Assembly (NCBI RefSeq): GCF_015291665.1
Contig: NZ_CP030048.1
Span: forward strand, 124,001 to 188,000
DNA: 64,000 nt
Origin: Bradyrhizobium sp. CCBAU 53338
GTDB taxonomy: Bacteria; Pseudomonadota; Alphaproteobacteria; Rhizobiales; Xanthobacteraceae
Reading direction: 5' to 3'
Part shown: one piece after another, positions 57,577 to 64,000 of the stretch
Position numbering within the stretch: the stretch's first letter is position 1
Layout of the letters: each line of letters begins with the position of its first letter
Program-made: the position numbers and the translations under genes
Notes under the pieces: model-generated
What the model saw: the letters and a program-made list of their open reading frames with translations, nothing else
Database searches by the model: none
What the model was told of the DNA's origin: nothing

Positions 57577-57633
57577 GAACTAGGCTTCTCTCCGTTGGAT
57601 CAGCTTTAGATCATCCTGGAGGGGAGGCGGACG

Positions 57634-58353
57634 ATGCTCAATCGACGACAGATCTTGGCCGCGCTGGGGACGACCGCGCTTGCGAGCTTCGCTCCATCGG
57701 CGCTGTTCGCGGCAGCGACGATCAAGCCGGACGACGCTTCCGCGCTGCTCGTGATCGACGTGCAGAACTGCTTCCTGCCCGGCGGCAGCCTCGCGGTGAA
57801 GGAAGGCGAGCAGGTCGTGCCCGTCATCAACAAGATGGCGAAGGCGTTTGCGAACGTCGTGATGACGCAGGACTGGCACACGCCCGGCCACGTTTCCTTC
57901 GCATCTGCTCATTCGGGCAAGAAGCCGTTCGAGACCATCGACCTGCCCTACGGCAAGCAGGTGCTATGGCCCGACCATTGCGTGCAGGGCACCGACGGCG
58001 CCTCGCTCTCGAAGGATCTCTCGATCCCGCAGGCCGAGCTCATCATCCGCAAGGGCTTCCACAAGGACGTCGACAGCTATTCGGCGTTCCTCGAAGCCGA
58101 CGGCAAGACAACGACAGGCCTCGCCGCCTATCTGAAGTCGCGCAAGATCAAGCGCGTCTTCGTTGCGGGTCTCGCCACCGACTTCTGCGTCGCGTGGACC
58201 GCGCTCGATGCGCGCAAGGCGGGTTTTGAGGTCTATGTCGTGGAGGACGCCTGCCGCGGCATCGATACGCAGGGCTCGCTGGCAAAGGCCTGGGCCGACA
58301 TGGCCAAGGCCGGCGTGAAGCGGATCCAGTCTGCGGATATCGCGAGCGCGTAA
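57634..58353 (+). CDS. Exported nicotinamidase/isochorismatase-family protein (PncA-like)
   Basis: 239 residues. The first ~30 residues form a twin-arginine-like signal (MLNRRQILAALGTTALASFA), then the cysteine-hydrolase core of PncA: catalytic Asp in LLVIDVQNCFLPGGSL, the metal/substrate loop TQDWHTPGHVSFASAH with Asp/His ligands, Lys in IIRKGFHKDVDSYSAF, and catalytic Cys in VAGLATDFCVAWTALD. Nicotinamide to nicotinate conversion would be expected. Export of such an enzyme is unusual. Confidence 0.85.
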   Translation: MLNRRQILAALGTTALASFAPSALFAAATIKPDDASALLVIDVQNCFLPGGSLAVKEGEQVVPVINKMAKAFANVVMTQDWHTPGHVSFASAHSGKKPFETIDLPYGKQVLWPDHCVQGTDGASLSKDLSIPQAELIIRKGFHKDVDSYSAFLEADGKTTTGLAAYLKSRKIKRVFVAGLATDFCVAWTALDARKAGFEVYVVEDACRGIDTQGSLAKAWADMAKAGVKRIQSADIASA

Positions 58354-58366
58354 GGATTTCGCGCAG

Positions 58367-58404
58367 TCGTTCCGGGCGCGATGCTTCGCATCGCCCCGGA
58401 ATGA
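58367..58404. repeat. REP-like palindrome between nicotinamidase and grpE genes
   Basis: TCGTTCCGGG at the left and CCGGAATGA at the right flank GCGATGC/GCATCGC with a TTC loop. Same family as 50460-50499. Lies between convergent gene ends and could terminate transcription both ways. Confidence 0.75.
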
Positions 58405-58413
58405 CGCCAAAAC

Positions 58414-59019
58414 TCAGTTCGCTTCGTTGCTGTTCGCCGCGGGCGCAGGCTTCGCGCCGCCCTTGGCGACGCCGACCAGCGCCGGGCGCAGCACGCGCTC
58501 GCCGATGGTGTAGCCGGCCTGCATGACCTGCACCACGGTGCCCGCGGGCACCGACGCATCAGGCACCTCGTACATGGCCTGCTGGAAGTTCGGGTCGAAC
58601 TTCTGGCCCTGCGGGTCGAACTTCTTCACGCCGTGCTTTTCCAGCGCGCTGAGCAGCGAACGCTCGGTGAGCTCGACGCCTTCGATCAGCGCGATCAGGC
58701 CGGGATCGGCGGCGGCACGCGCTTCGGCCGGAACGGCATCGAGCGCGCGTTGAAGGTTGTCGGCGATGTCGAGCACGTCGCGGGCAAAGCCGGTGACGCC
58801 GTAGAGTTTGGAGTCGGCGACTTCCTTGGCGGTGCGCTTGCGCAGATTCTCCATCTCGGCCAGCGTCCGCAGCATGCGGTCGCGCGCCTCGGCGGCTTCC
58901 TTCTGCAGCAATTCCACCGAACCGGGCTCGGGATCATCAGGCATGATGTAGGGCTTCGACACCACGGGCTCGCCGGTCGCAGCAGTCGTGTCTTCGGGTT
59001 GCCGGTCTCGATCGGTCAT
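58414..59019 (-). CDS. grpE: Nucleotide exchange factor GrpE
   Basis: 201 residues from ATG 59019. Long N-terminal helix ([20 protein letters not shown], then [13 protein letters not shown]) and beta-wing region [20 protein letters not shown], ending in [20 protein letters not shown], characteristic of GrpE. Releases ADP from DnaK. Downstream of hrcA on the same strand, with a candidate sigma-32 promoter just upstream. Confidence 0.96.
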   Translation of the reverse strand: MTDRDRQPEDTTAATGEPVVSKPYIMPDDPEPGSVELLQKEAAEARDRMLRTLAEMENLRKRTAKEVADSKLYGVTGFARDVLDIADNLQRALDAVPAEARAAADPGLIALIEGVELTERSLLSALEKHGVKKFDPQGQKFDPNFQQAMYEVPDASVPAGTVVQVMQAGYTIGERVLRPALVGVAKGGAKPAPAANSNEAN

Positions 59020-59063
59020 CGGCTCTCTTCTCGAACTCGTCTCACGGGATTTTTCTGGCCCGG

Positions 59064-59092
59064 ATATCGTGCTTCGGGCGCTGAAAATCAAG
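59064..59092 (-). promoter_or_regulatory. Candidate heat-shock promoter of grpE
   Basis: On the minus strand CTTGAT (59087-59092), a 15-nt spacer and CACGATAT (59064-59071) resemble CTTGAA-N15-CCCCATNT with two mismatches in the -10 and one in the -35. The same 15-nt spacing is seen upstream of dnaK. It lies ~45 bp before the grpE start. Hypothesis only. Confidence 0.4.
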
Positions 59093-59117
59093 CGCCCGTG
59101 ATCGGCTCAAATGCCGG

Positions 59118-60206
59118 TCAGCCCCCCAGCAGGCGACTGACGATGCGGGCGGCGTAGTCCACGGTCGGGATCACGCGGGCATAATTCAGCCGTGTCGGCC
59201 CGATCACGCCCAAAACACCGACGATGTGGCCGGCGGCATCCCGATAGGGTGAGATGATGGTGGAGGAGCCCGACAGGGAAAACAGCTTGTTCTCGCTGCC
59301 AATGAAGATCCTGACGCCTTCGGCGGTTTCGGCCCGCCCGAGCAGATCGATCACGCCGCGCTTGGTCTCGAGATCCTCGAACAGCAACCTGACGCGCTCG
59401 AGATCCTCCAGCGCATGCAGGTCTTCCAGCAGATTGGCGTGGCCGCGAACGATGAGCTGACGGTCCTCGTTCTCGCCGCCCGACCAGCTTGCGATTCCCG
59501 CCGAGATCACCTTTTGCGCCAATTGATCGAGCTCGGCGCGGGCCTCGCCGAGCGCGGTTTCGAGCTCGAGCCGCGCTTCGGCGAGCGTCCGCCCCCGAAT
59601 TCGCGCATTGAGGAAATTGCCGGCTTCGGTGATGGCCGAGGAAGGAACCCCAGGCGGCAGCGTCAGCACGCGGTTTTCGACCTGGCCGTCCTCGCCGACC
59701 AGGATCACCAGCGCCTTCTCGGGTTCCAATCGGACGAATTCGATGTGCTTCAGCCGGGCATTGGATTTTGGCGTCAGCACCACAGCTGCGGCGCGCGTCA
59801 GCCCCGAAAGCCGGGTCAGCGCCTGGTCCAGCGCCGCTTCCACCGATTGGGCGTGCCCGACGGTGGCGAGCTGGCTCTGGATCGACTGCCGTTCGGCCTC
59901 GTTGAGATCGCCGACCTGCATCAGGGCATCGACGAAGAAGCGCAGGCCGAGTTCCGTCGGCAGCCGGCCGGCCGAGGTGTGCGGGGCATAGATCAGGCCG
60001 AGCTGTTCCAGATCGGCCATGACGTTGCGGACCGAGGCCGGCGACAGCGGCATCGCGATCAAGCGCGAAATGTTGCGCGAGCCCACGGGCTCGCCGGTCG
60101 CGAGGTAGCTTTCGACAATTTGACGAAAGATGTCGCGGGAACGCTCGTTGAGCTGGGCGAGGCCCGCGCGCGGCGCGATCAGATGGATCGGATCGTGATG
60201 GGCCAC
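59118..60206 (-). CDS. hrcA: Heat-inducible transcription repressor HrcA
   Basis: 362 residues from GTG 60206. N-terminal winged helix: [20 protein letters not shown] with [20 protein letters not shown], then [13 protein letters not shown] segment [15 protein letters not shown]-terminal GAF-like domain with [20 protein letters not shown]. HrcA binds CIRCE elements; no CIRCE was seen in this window, so its targets (probably groESL) are elsewhere. Confidence 0.95.
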   Translation of the reverse strand: MAHHDPIHLIAPRAGLAQLNERSRDIFRQIVESYLATGEPVGSRNISRLIAMPLSPASVRNVMADLEQLGLIYAPHTSAGRLPTELGLRFFVDALMQVGDLNEAERQSIQSQLATVGHAQSVEAALDQALTRLSGLTRAAAVVLTPKSNARLKHIEFVRLEPEKALVILVGEDGQVENRVLTLPPGVPSSAITEAGNFLNARIRGRTLAEARLELETALGEARAELDQLAQKVISAGIASWSGGENEDRQLIVRGHANLLEDLHALEDLERVRLLFEDLETKRGVIDLLGRAETAEGVRIFIGSENKLFSLSGSSTIISPYRDAAGHIVGVLGVIGPTRLNYARVIPTVDYAARIVSRLLGG

Positions 60207-60374
60207 AGACGGTAACTCCTGTCAGTTGCTTGTAATTTGTCCATCCCGGGCGCGTCTGACAAGCGTGGCGTTTGCGGGGTGGACATCAGGGGGTGAAAAA
60301 GCCTTGCTGCTCACCCTCACCCCACCTACAAGCACCGCGAACAGCCTATTCCTTGCGAGTTTTGGAGGATTCCC

Positions 60375-61088
60375 ATGCGGCCAAGCCGCCGTGCGCCCGA
60401 CGAATTGCGCCCCGTGACGCTGGAGCGTGGCGTGGTCAAATATGCGGAAGGCTCCTGCCTCGTGAAATTCGGCGACACCCACGTGCTCGTCACCGCCACG
60501 CTGGAAGACCGCCTGCCGCCGTGGCTGAAGGGCCAGGGGCGCGGCTGGGTCACCGCCGAATACGGCATGCTGCCGCGCGCGACCTCCGAACGGACCCGCC
60601 GCGAGGCCGCCGCCGGCAAGCAGAGCGGCCGCACCGTCGAGATCCAGCGTCTGATCGGCCGCTCGCTTCGCACCATCGTCGATCTCGAAGCGCTCGGTGA
60701 GCGCCAGATCACGGTCGATTGCGACGTGCTCCAGGCCGACGGCGGCACCCGCACCGCCTCGATCACCGGCGCCTGGGTCGCGCTCGCCGACTGCATCAAC
60801 TGGATGAAGACGCGCAACATGGTCAAGGCCAACGTCATGCGCGACAACGTCGCCGCGATCTCCTGCGGCATCTACAACGGCACGCCGGTGCTGGATCTCG
60901 ACTATGCCGAGGATTCCGAAGCCGAGACCGACGCCAATTTCGTCATGACCGGCGACGGCCGCATCATCGAGGTGCAGGGCACCGCGGAACGCGAGCCGTT
61001 CACGCAGGACGAGTTCCTGAAGCTGATCGCACTGGCGCAGAAGGGCATCGCGCGTCTGGTGGACTTGCAGAAACTGGCTGTCGCGTAG
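60375..61088 (+). CDS. rph: Ribonuclease PH
   Basis: 237 residues. Phosphorolytic tRNA 3'-end exonuclease. Signature [60 protein letters not shown] and [22 protein letters not shown] are present. GGAGGATTCCC is 5-8 nt before the ATG. Divergent from hrcA and coupled to rdgB, whose start is 11 bp downstream. Confidence 0.96.
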   Translation: MRPSRRAPDELRPVTLERGVVKYAEGSCLVKFGDTHVLVTATLEDRLPPWLKGQGRGWVTAEYGMLPRATSERTRREAAAGKQSGRTVEIQRLIGRSLRTIVDLEALGERQITVDCDVLQADGGTRTASITGAWVALADCINWMKTRNMVKANVMRDNVAAISCGIYNGTPVLDLDYAEDSEAETDANFVMTGDGRIIEVQGTAEREPFTQDEFLKLIALAQKGIARLVDLQKLAVA

Positions 61089-61099
61089 TCAATAGGCCC

Positions 61100-61735
61100 A
61101 TGCACCGCCGAATCACCGGAAAGCTGGTCATCGCGACCCATAATCCCGGCAAGCTCGCCGAGATGAAGGAGCTGCTCGCGCCGCACGGCATCGAGGTGGT
61201 GTCGGCCGGCGAGCTCGGCTTGGGCGAGCCCGACGAGACCGGCAACGACTTCCGCAGCAACGCCGCGATCAAGGCGATCGCGGCGGCGCAGGCCACCGGG
61301 CTTCCGTCCTTCGCCGACGATTCCGGCATCGTGGTCGACGCGCTCGACGGCGCACCGGGCATCTACAGCGCGCGCTGGGCCGGTCCCTCCAAGGATTTCT
61401 CCGCGGCGATGGCGCAGATCGAGCGCCTGTTGCAGGAGCGCGGCGCCACCACGCCCGACAAGCGCAAGGCCCATTTCGTCTCCGCGCTCTGCGTTGCCTG
61501 GCCCGACAATCATCTCGAGGAGGTCGAGGCGCGCGTCGACGGCACGCTGGCGTGGCCGCCGCGCGGCACTGCCGGTTTCGGCTACGATCCGATGTTTTTG
61601 CCCGATGGTCACACGCGCACCTTCGGCGAGATGGACAGCATCGAGAAGCACGGCCTGCCGCCGCTCGGCCTCGGCCTGTCGCATCGCGCCCGCGCCTTCG
61701 TGAAACTGGCGGAGATCTGCCTTGAGCCGCGCTAA
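61100..61735 (+). CDS. rdgB: dITP/XTP pyrophosphatase (RdgB/HAM1)
   Basis: 211 residues. [20 protein letters not shown] is the substrate loop, [27 protein letters not shown] carries the Asp-Asp catalytic and the SARWAG motif, and [34 protein letters not shown] complete the family pattern. Removes ITP/dITP/XTP. Its end overlaps the next gene by 14 bp. Confidence 0.96.
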   Translation: MHRRITGKLVIATHNPGKLAEMKELLAPHGIEVVSAGELGLGEPDETGNDFRSNAAIKAIAAAQATGLPSFADDSGIVVDALDGAPGIYSARWAGPSKDFSAAMAQIERLLQERGATTPDKRKAHFVSALCVAWPDNHLEEVEARVDGTLAWPPRGTAGFGYDPMFLPDGHTRTFGEMDSIEKHGLPPLGLGLSHRARAFVKLAEICLEPR

Positions 61736-62879
61736 TAAGGATGCGTTCGGCGTCTACGTGCACTGGCCGTTCTGCCTGTCGAAATGTCCCTATTGCGACT
61801 TCAACAGCCATGTTCGCCACGCCGCGATCGACGAGACGCGCTTTGCTTCCGCCTTCGCGCGCGAGATCGAAACGACCGCGCAGCGCGCGCCCGGCCGCGA
61901 GGTCACCTCGATCTTCCTCGGTGGCGGCACGCCATCACTGATGCAGCCGGCCACGGTCGGCGCCGTGCTCGATGCCATCGGCAAGCACTGGATGGTTGCG
62001 AACGACGTCGAAGTCACGCTGGAAGCAAACCCGACCAGCGTCGAAGCCACGCGCTTCGCCGGCTATCGCTCAGCCGGCGTCAACCGCGTCTCGCTCGGCG
62101 TGCAGGCGCTGGATGATGCCTCGCTGAAAGCGCTCGGCCGGATGCACAGCGCGCGCGAGGCGCTCGATGCCGTCGCCATCGCGCGCCGCTCGTTCGATCG
62201 CTACTCGTTCGACCTGATTTACGCGCGCCCCGACCAGACGCCGGCGATGTGGGCCGATGAGCTGCGGCTCGCGATCGACGAGGCAGCCGAGCATCTGTCG
62301 CTCTATCAATTGACGATCGAGGAAGGCACGCCGTTCTTCGGCCTGCACCAGGCGGGTAAATTGAAGACGCCCGACGAAGCGGTCGCGCGTGCGCTCTACG
62401 ACGTCACGCAGGAGACCTGCGACAAGCTCGGCCTGCCCGCCTACGAGATCTCCAACCACGCGCGGCGTGGCGCCGAGTGCCGGCACAATCTGGTGTACTG
62501 GCGCGGCGAGGAATATGCCGGCATCGGTCCCGGCGCCCATGGCCGCCTCGACATCGACGGTATCAGGCACGCCACCGCCACCGAGAAGCGTCCCGAAGCC
62601 TGGCTGATGCGGGTCGAAACCAGCGGCGACGGCGTCGTCACCGACGACCTCCTCAACAGCGAAGAACGCGCCGACGAATTCTTGCTGATGGGGTTGCGGC
62701 TTGCGGAGGGCATCGACCCTGAGCGCTACAAGGCGCTGTCCGGCCGTCCGCTCGATCCCGGCCGCATCGCGCTCTTGCGCGAGGAAGGCGCAATCACGGT
62801 CGATGCAACGGGACGGCTGCGGGTGACCAGCAGCGGCTTCCCCGTGCTGGATGCGGTGGTTGCGGATCTCGCAGCGTAG
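61722..62879 (+). CDS. hemW: Radical SAM family heme chaperone HemW
   Basis: 385 residues from TTG 61722, overlapping rdgB by 14 bp. The radical SAM cluster Cys18, Cys22 and Cys25 are in [16 protein letters not shown], followed by GGGTPSLM and the substrate domain [12 protein letters not shown]. HemW-type proteins insert haem rather than oxidise coproporphyrinogen (true HemN has an additional Cys and different motifs). Confidence 0.9.
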   Translation: MSRANKDAFGVYVHWPFCLSKCPYCDFNSHVRHAAIDETRFASAFAREIETTAQRAPGREVTSIFLGGGTPSLMQPATVGAVLDAIGKHWMVANDVEVTLEANPTSVEATRFAGYRSAGVNRVSLGVQALDDASLKALGRMHSAREALDAVAIARRSFDRYSFDLIYARPDQTPAMWADELRLAIDEAAEHLSLYQLTIEEGTPFFGLHQAGKLKTPDEAVARALYDVTQETCDKLGLPAYEISNHARRGAECRHNLVYWRGEEYAGIGPGAHGRLDIDGIRHATATEKRPEAWLMRVETSGDGVVTDDLLNSEERADEFLLMGLRLAEGIDPERYKALSGRPLDPGRIALLREEGAITVDATGRLRVTSSGFPVLDAVVADLAA

Positions 62880-62881
62880 CG

Positions 62882-64000
62882 TTACGCCCCAAAACTCTTC
62901 GGCGAGCCCGCGACCGCAACACCGCCGCCCGTCGTCACCTTCATCACCGCGAGCCCGCGCTCGTTGGTGCCATCGGCGCGGAAGCGGAACAGGCCGTCGA
63001 TGCCGGCGAAGCCCGAGGGGTTGGTGAGAACGTCGGGCGAGAAGCGCGTGCCGCCCTGCGTGCGCGCGAGCGCTGCGACGAGCGCGACCGCGTCATAGGC
63101 GAGCGTCGCCGTGCGGATCGGCTCGGCTCCGTATTTGGTGCGATAGCGGCCGGAGAAGGCACGAAAACCGGCGGGGTCCGGTGCGGCGTAGAGGCCGCCC
63201 TGCAACGCGGGGCTCGCATAGACACGCGGGCTGTCCCACAACCCGGTGCCGAGCAGCTGGATGTTGCGCAAATTGGCGCCAGCCGCGGTCATCGCATCCG
63301 CCACCGAGACGACGGCGTCGCCGTCATCGGCAATGAAGAGCGCATCGGCGCTACCGAGCTGCTGTGCCACGGTCCGCGCAGGCGTCGCGCGATCGGCGCC
63401 ATATTTCTCGAACGCGACGACGCGGCCGCCACGCCGTGGCACCGCAGCCTTCACTGCGGCCTCGACCACATTGCCATAGGCATTGTCAGGCACGAGCACG
63501 GCGACGGAGCGCTTTCCGATGCCGGCCGAGTATTCGATGATGCGGTTGACGTCGGACTCCGGCAGGAAGCTCAGGAGATAGACGCCACGGCCGGCGATGC
63601 TCGAATCGGTCGAGAACGCGATGACGGAAATGCCGCGCGTGCGCGCGACTTGCGCCACCGCCGGCACCGACTGCGCGAACAGCGGCCCCAGAATGATCTC
63701 GGCGCCTTCGTCGACTGCCTGCTGCGCGCCGGCTTGCGCGCCCTGCGGGCTGCCATTGTCGTCCTTGATCAGGAGCTGGATGTTCGGATTCTGGAACTCG
63801 GCCAGCGCCATCTCGGCAGCGTTGCGCATGGATTGCGCGGCAAGCCCGGCATTGCCGGCGGCCGAGAGCGGCAGGATCAACCCGACCTTCACCCCGCCGG
63901 TGCCGGCGGTCGTCGCCTGCTGCTGGGGGCCGGCCGGCTGCGCCGGCGGCGAGGAACCGGAGAACGGGCTGGAAAACTGGCTGAGGCTCTGCTGGACGCC
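62882..64000 (-). CDS. Penicillin-binding protein activator-like periplasmic binding protein (5' end outside window)
   Basis: The reading frame is open from the window's right edge; the present part is ~372 residues. It is a type I periplasmic-binding (Leu/Ile/Val-binding) fold, starting VGLILPLSAAGNAGLAAQSM with GAEIILGPLFAQSVPAVAQV and IQLLGTGLWDSPRVYASPAL, as in LpoA/LppC-like activators of penicillin-binding proteins. The upstream part is Gln/Pro/Ala-rich (SPPAQPAGPQQQATTAGTGG), suggesting a lipoprotein-type linker. Convergent with hemW, 2 bp apart. Confidence 0.78.
   Translation of the reverse strand, partial: GVQQSLSQFSSPFSGSSPPAQPAGPQQQATTAGTGGVKVGLILPLSAAGNAGLAAQSMRNAAEMALAEFQNPNIQLLIKDDNGSPQGAQAGAQQAVDEGAEIILGPLFAQSVPAVAQVARTRGISVIAFSTDSSIAGRGVYLLSFLPESDVNRIIEYSAGIGKRSVAVLVPDNAYGNVVEAAVKAAVPRRGGRVVAFEKYGADRATPARTVAQQLGSADALFIADDGDAVVSVADAMTAAGANLRNIQLLGTGLWDSPRVYASPALQGGLYAAPDPAGFRAFSGRYRTKYGAEPIRTATLAYDAVALVAALARTQGGTRFSPDVLTNPSGFAGIDGLFRFRADGTNERGLAVMKVTTGGGVAVAGSPKSFGA

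Noticed and set aside
59118..60374. CIRCE element (TTAGCACTC-N9-GAGTGCTAA) near hrcA/grpE
   Set aside because: Looked for in the hrcA and grpE upstream regions and not found.

Overview
The window is high-GC, densely coded chromosomal DNA that looks like a Bradyrhizobium or very close relative (Alphaproteobacteria, Hyphomicrobiales/Nitrobacteraceae). The block lptC-lptA-lptB-rpoN-hpf-ptsN, the arrangement infC / rpmI-rplT / pheS-pheT, a dnaK-dnaJ-pmtA neighbourhood, and several families of short GC-rich palindromes in the intergenic gaps all fit that assignment. Most of it is core genome. There is no CRISPR array, prophage or large island, and one complete insertion sequence.

Layout. 1-2.2 kb: end of a saccharopine-dehydrogenase-like reductase, an SDR, and a divergent TetR regulator with a twin-palindrome operator. 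2.2-8.8 kb: ptsN, hpf, rpoN, lptB, lptA, lptC and a ribonuclease D. 8.9-16.1 kb: a HAD-UbiA fusion, an MFS transporter, tRNA-Leu(CAG), an NDUFA9-type protein, a DprE2-like SDR with a DprE1-like FAD oxidase, and uppP; together these suggest polyprenyl-phosphate-linked pentose (arabinose) donor synthesis. 16.3-20.3 kb: GST, queG, a thioesterase-like protein, an NTF2-like protein and an alpha/beta hydrolase. 20.5-27.1 kb: infC (AUU start), rpmI, rplT, pheS, pheT, with a DUF559 nuclease gene bracketed by a nearly perfect 48/49-bp inverted repeat wedged between pheS and pheT.

27.1-38.6 kb: a TauE/SafE permease, Tat-exported amine oxidase, NlpC/P60-like hydrolase, a copper module (csoR, operator, copA) followed by nikR, an HMG-CoA-lyase/CoA-transferase operon with a divergent LysR, and an MFS permease. 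38.7-47.7 kb: a sedolisin protease divergent from a nucleoside-phosphorylase-like protein, a CysZ/EI24-like membrane protein, an EmrAB-type efflux pair, nth, a DUF2244 protein and an AraC-HTH/MGMT fusion. 47.77-48.89 kb: an IS5-family element inserted in an intergenic palindrome. 48.9-64 kb: gpmA, dapB, a DUF1330 protein, pyrF, an FMN reductase, pmtA, dnaJ, dnaK, a periplasmic unknown, an exported nicotinamidase-like protein, grpE, hrcA, rph, rdgB, hemW and the start-truncated end of a penicillin-binding-protein-activator-like gene.

The strongest candidate for something unusual is the repeat-bracketed DUF559 gene inside pheS-pheT: the left repeat ends exactly at its start codon, the right repeat is translated as its C-terminus, and its stop overlaps the pheT start. 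No database search was possible, so names rest on recognised motifs and gene order.
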